Shown one piece after another: positions 59,725 through 64,000 of a DNA stretch of 64,000 nucleotides. The stretch comes from Amphiduros pacificus (Eukaryota; Annelida; Polychaeta; Phyllodocida; Hesionidae), in assembly GCA_949316495.1 (NCBI GenBank), contig OX439000.1, forward strand, positions 69,756,570 to 69,820,569. Direction: 5' to 3'. Positions within the stretch are counted from its first letter, which is position 1, and each line of letters begins with the position of its first letter. Both the position numbers and the translations under genes were made by a program. A model generated the notes under the pieces. The model did not search any database. It was not told the DNA's origin and was given only the letters and a program-made list of their open reading frames with translations.

Positions 59725-59727
59725 ACA
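59680..59727. repeat. (CA)n microsatellite
   Basis: About 18 CA units followed by interrupted GCACAC units. Confidence 0.95.
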
Positions 59728-60115
59728 TTCTAACCTCGAGAGCAGAACCACTCACACAACAACATTGAAGTTATTGCCTCTATCGACATTGAAGTAGTTG
59801 TTTTCCGTTAACGTGCACACAAGAATTTATGCGGATTTCTTTCTAGAATGTTAAGAAAATAATGCTAAAGAAAAGTAACATTTTTCACCACTTGGAGCAA
59901 ACTTGTTGTATACACTGTGAGCTGCTACAGATTGTTCGCTTAGGTGAGTCATCTTGGGCCGGTTGTACCTCTACATATGCATTGACAGACCCCTGGTGCA
60001 TTACCACAGGAGACAGCAGCTAGCTCTCACACACTCCTATCACCTGCTCTCTTCATAGTGCCATCTACATCACACACTAGTATTTTACCTATAGTTGGAG
60101 AGGTAGTCTGTTAAG

Positions 60116-60243
60116 ATGAGTTTGAGCGGAGCCATAGCCTCCTCCAGCGCTGGTAGACCTGGTGGAATAAGACGGTCCAGCAACCCAAACCAACCAAGAA
60201 GTAATTCTATCGGTCAGGAATCAAAATCAAGGGACCTCAAAGA
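60116..60243 (+). CDS. First coding exon of an unrecognised plus-strand gene
   Basis: ATG at 60116 opens 42 codons plus two bases before a GTAAGC donor: MSLSGAIASSSAGRPGGIRR then SSNPNQPRSN, SIGQESKSRDLK. The segment is Ser/Arg/Gly/Pro-rich and hydrophilic, typical of a disordered cytoplasmic N-terminus; no signal peptide. Local GC is well above the background, and an in-frame TAA lies immediately upstream (60112-60114), which fixes this ATG as the start. Phase 2 fits the acceptor at 62390. The family is not recognised. Confidence 0.6.
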
Positions 60244-62389
60244 GTAAGCATATCATTTTTTACACTTGTCGTATTATAATGATATGCTGGGTCGTTTCCT
60301 TAGTCAGTCATAAAAAGGACATTATGCATGTGGTATTGTATTCAGGAGGCTAAAATAATGAATGAAATAAAACTGCGCCTCGATGTTATGGGCATATTAA
60401 AAAAATCATCTTTTGCAATAGCTGATAATATTATCGGAATCTGTACACATATGCAGTTTGTTCAGACTACGTTATAATAGATGCAATACAATACCAGGAA
60501 AAATAGTAGCATCGGATGAAGTGCTAATTAAGAAATAGCAAATAAGAATAGCCTAAGTAGAAACAGTCAAGGAGTATCCAGAGTATTTGAATACGTTTGA
60601 CATGTGATGCATGAGTTTGAGTAAAGCGAGTACTTTGTGTTTGCCATGTATGAGAAGCAAAATGTGCCTACAGACAATCTCGGTAGAGCCTAGTGAAGTA
60701 CAGAGCAGAGAACCTCTCTTGTGAAGAGATCCGAGTAAATCATGTGTGTGGGTTGTGACTGACACATTGGGAGGCAATATATTCAAGCCTGTATAGCTAC
60801 CACCTCAAAGCCAGCAAGATCCAATAATGTTCCCTCTGCCCTCTCAACCTAACGTATCTTGGGGCATGGTGGAATGGAGTCATAAACACTTAATACCAAA
60901 CTGATTTTGGTCTGAACTTTAACAATTTGATCATTTATATATTTAACGCTCACCTCCAGGTTAGCATCAGCGTGGCCAGATGTGAAAAGGTCAATTTATG
61001 ATGAAACGTCTGTCTAAAATATCCACATATAGTGTTTGGGGTGAGATTCTACAGGTATATGTGTGAGTATGAAATGTTACTGAGGAGAAAATAATCTGGA
61101 TTGAAACCAGGCTCATTATTATGTTCGTAATTTCAAAAATTATAGAAAATCAAACAGGGATTGTTTGTGTTAATGATATTTTTATCCCCTTTGTTTAATT
61201 ATTGAATTATCATAATAAACACATAGTTGATTAAAAAAAACACAAGTTGATTTAGTCTCACAACAGGCATACAATTATAGAAGACTCATTCTCTTCTCTG
61301 TTGCTTTAGTATGCAGACATATAAAGTAGTAAGAATATCATGAAAAAAAAAGACTTGTGAAAGGATTCGTTCACTAAAGGTAAGAAATTTGGATTTGTCA
61401 AACAGGTTCCCTTCTTTATTCCAAAATAGATTTCAGTGACAGAATTGAGTGCTTTGGTTTGGTGAAATCCAGATTTTACGCAAGACTACAATGCGCCTTT
61501 AAGCCCCTGGTCAATGGGCCATTTTTGACACTTTGACAGGAAAAAACACGCAAATATTTTTTCCCATAGGTGCACATTTTAATGCTGATCTGGACTAATA
61601 TAACGAAATTCTAATATTTTCAAATTCCATTCGTAAATGCAGGGATTATATTGATGTATTTAGTATGAATGGAAACGAATTCAATATTAGAGCACCTTTC
61701 TTAAATATTGATCATAGATCTAAAACCAACCTGTGTTAGGATAAATGCTTTTATTTAGATGTGGTGAGCATATTTCTATTCTCAGAAAACCTTAATCGCT
61801 AAAGTAGATTTAAATGATTTTAACACTTTAAGTATCTTTCCCCCTTCAATTCTGTTAATCTGAACTGGACACGCATACTCAAAGGAAGATACGCTACATT
61901 CATTTCACGCCGCCATCTCACATATACAAATATACCCATTCAAATTAGAAGCATAAGTATATTTTTCAAGCAGACAACATTTACTAACATTACTGTGCAC
62001 ATGTGGCATCGAGCTGCACAAATAACAATGTAAGTGTAAGACAGGTCAGCATAGGAGGTTCTGTGTGGTTGTATGTATGTTCAGGATATGGGGAACATTT
62101 GCGAGACTAAGTGTTATTTACCTTATTACCTAATGTAGAGATTAGAGAGAGACTGTCGATCTATCTACTCACTGAAATCCTTTATGTTCAGGTATTGTGT
62201 TATAATTTCACTTATTTAAAAGACTTGTAGATAGGAAATTAGTTAAAATATCCATTGTGCCCTTACAAACTTTATAATAGACCGCGAAAATAAAATTGCA
62301 TGCATATAGTTAAAAATATGAAGAAAACGTGGCATGAACATTACAACATTGCATGATACTGCTAATGCTTGGTTTTCATTGACTAACAG

Positions 62390-62460
62390 GAAACTAGAAG
62401 ACAGTCTAAATTTAATCAGACAGTCATTTGATCAGTCATGTGGGCTAATATTTCAATTAT
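62390..62460 (+). CDS. Candidate second exon of the 60.1-kb gene
   Basis: After GACTAACAG the frame continues in phase from the first exon: E-KLEDSLNLIRQSFDQS then CGLIFQL, up to a GTATAA donor. Joined, the two exons would read SRDLKE-KLEDSLNLIRQ, which looks like the start of an amphipathic or coiled-coil helix. It is short and supported only by phase and composition. An earlier GTGGGC donor is possible. Confidence 0.35.
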
Positions 62461-64000
62461 GTATAATATATACAGTTTAAGAGAGACTTCATCGTCGATA
62501 ACACACTTTTATAGTTTGGTAAAGATGTGGAACTCACAATGATGGGAGGACCAAGTTTTACTGAGACAACTTAAAGCAAATGCGGATTGCAGATGTAAGG
62601 CGGTGGCTGGCAATAAATGATTCCAAGTCACCATAGCCTACAAGGTATACTATTAAAAGAAAGAAATCATAATATGTGGTGAAAGGAATTTTTTCTTCTG
62701 GGATAAGGATTCCCTGTAGGCCTTGTTTCCAGACAAGAAGAATTGTACTTTTTGTTACTGTGGATGTGCTTGGAAAAAGGATATAGTTTAATATTTATGG
62801 TAGATAATTGTAACAAATGAATTAATATTCATTACACCACACTATCAAGTACATTTTCTAGATTCTAGATTAGGTTTCATCTTGCATCTACAGGTTTACT
62901 CGACATGGACCGAAACAGGATATTTATGTAATTAATATAGACCATTCCATTTAATTACCATGTCAGGTCAAGATGCTGATCATCAGATCATATACGTATT
63001 CTATAATATAATTAGGTTGAGATGTTTTATAATAGAGATTATAAATATTCTGACCCATATAAGGTTTGAATTCGAATGTAATATATGGGAATTAATATAT
63101 CAGGGACCAAATTTATTGTTAATTTGACCTATAAAAATAAGCTACCACCGCATTCTTAGCTTGATATTCTGACTCTCCCTCCTGTCATTTTAATAATTTA
63201 TGAAGTATATCTGATAAAATCTGATAAAATGTAAATCATAAAGATATAATTTGCATAGCTTTCATAGCACAATTAAGGTTTTTGATATGAAACCAATCAA
63301 GCCTGATAAACATTGTTTTCGGTTATAGTTTTCAAGTTGGTTTTAATGATAGAGAAACAATCTGAATATTAAAGGTGCTAATATCTTCTAGGGCTCAATG
63401 AAATATTCACATGAAACTTCAATACGGTTCAGCGTGTCCTTCAGTATTACAGATTTTACCATCACCTATTATTCCAGACAAGGCCATTCTATTCTGTTCT
63501 GGGAAACATGACCAACAGTAAAGACACCAGTGGCAGTAGATGACTTGCCGCGAACCCTAAATTAGGAGGAAAAAACAAGTCAAAGCAATCTTTTGATCAG
63601 ATGATATGGAGGGAAGGCTGTAATACCTTTGTAATAACTTCTTCATTATCATCGACATATGAGACCAGTGGAATGCCTAGTGCCACCTTATTTGTCATAT
63701 ATTCATGTCCATATTAACTCACCTAGCATAGAATAACAAAATGCTCACACAGTCAGGAGCATGATGGTATCTGAAGATTATGTGATGAAATAAAAGAAGT
63801 GGGAGGGTGACAGGAGAAATACATGGGACAGAAATGATAGAAACCTTGACGTCTGTGCAATGTACACCTTGTCAATGACATATGGTTGGAGAAAATCTGA
63901 ATTTACACTAATAATAGTATATAATCGCAGAGCTTTGTAATTAATATATTCTATTTCCCAGTAAAGAATAAGATAATTGGCTCGTCATGTTAATTACAGA

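Overview
This is a eukaryotic, AT-rich, intron-rich window with abundant (TA)n tracts, minisatellites and tRNA-derived SINEs whose 3' tails read GTAAAACCCCAAACAAAC. Together with the protein family it encodes, this suggests a lophotrochozoan, most likely a mollusc (bivalve-like). The organism is inferred, not proven.

The left half (positions 1 to about 31,720) is filled by one large minus-strand gene. I assembled it by hand from splice sites and reading phase: 68 coding exons, 7,716 nt, 2,572 codons in one uninterrupted frame, running from a signal-peptide exon at 31,708 off the left edge. The product is a secreted or surface protein built from eight copies of a module of about 270 residues. 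Each module is encoded by six exons, here called alpha to zeta (the eighth lacks zeta in the window). All junctions are phase 1, except that every epsilon/zeta junction is phase 0 and falls just after a (Y/F)YC-type motif. The fourth exon carries a CPF/CPW motif that recalls the DUF7042-DUF7045 ectodomain families; no database search was possible.

The modules are separated by low-complexity linkers: an array of at least twelve micro-exons of 21-30 nt (23,647 to 16,117), a 690-bp Thr-rich mucin-like exon (5,997 to 5,308), and single micro-exons. Two fibronectin type II domains (9,372-9,214 and 8,788-8,633) are inserted inside module 6. The layout resembles a modular, probably heavily O-glycosylated extracellular protein whose stalks were built by exon and codon-repeat amplification.

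From 31.7 to 60 kb the window is mostly intergenic or intronic. It holds a two-copy 360-bp tandem duplication, a 41-bp and a 43-bp minisatellite, an intact SINE with a perfect 12-bp target duplication, a second SINE type with a 14-bp duplication, a broken LINE tail, a diverged segmental duplication (about 34.5-36.3 versus 39.4-40.2 kb), and a few isolated minus-strand exons of an unrecognised gene (33.6-38.3 kb). Near the right edge a plus-strand gene appears to begin at 60,116 with a clean first coding exon. An 883-bp TTAA-flanked DNA element sits inside a SINE at 19.1-20.3 kb.
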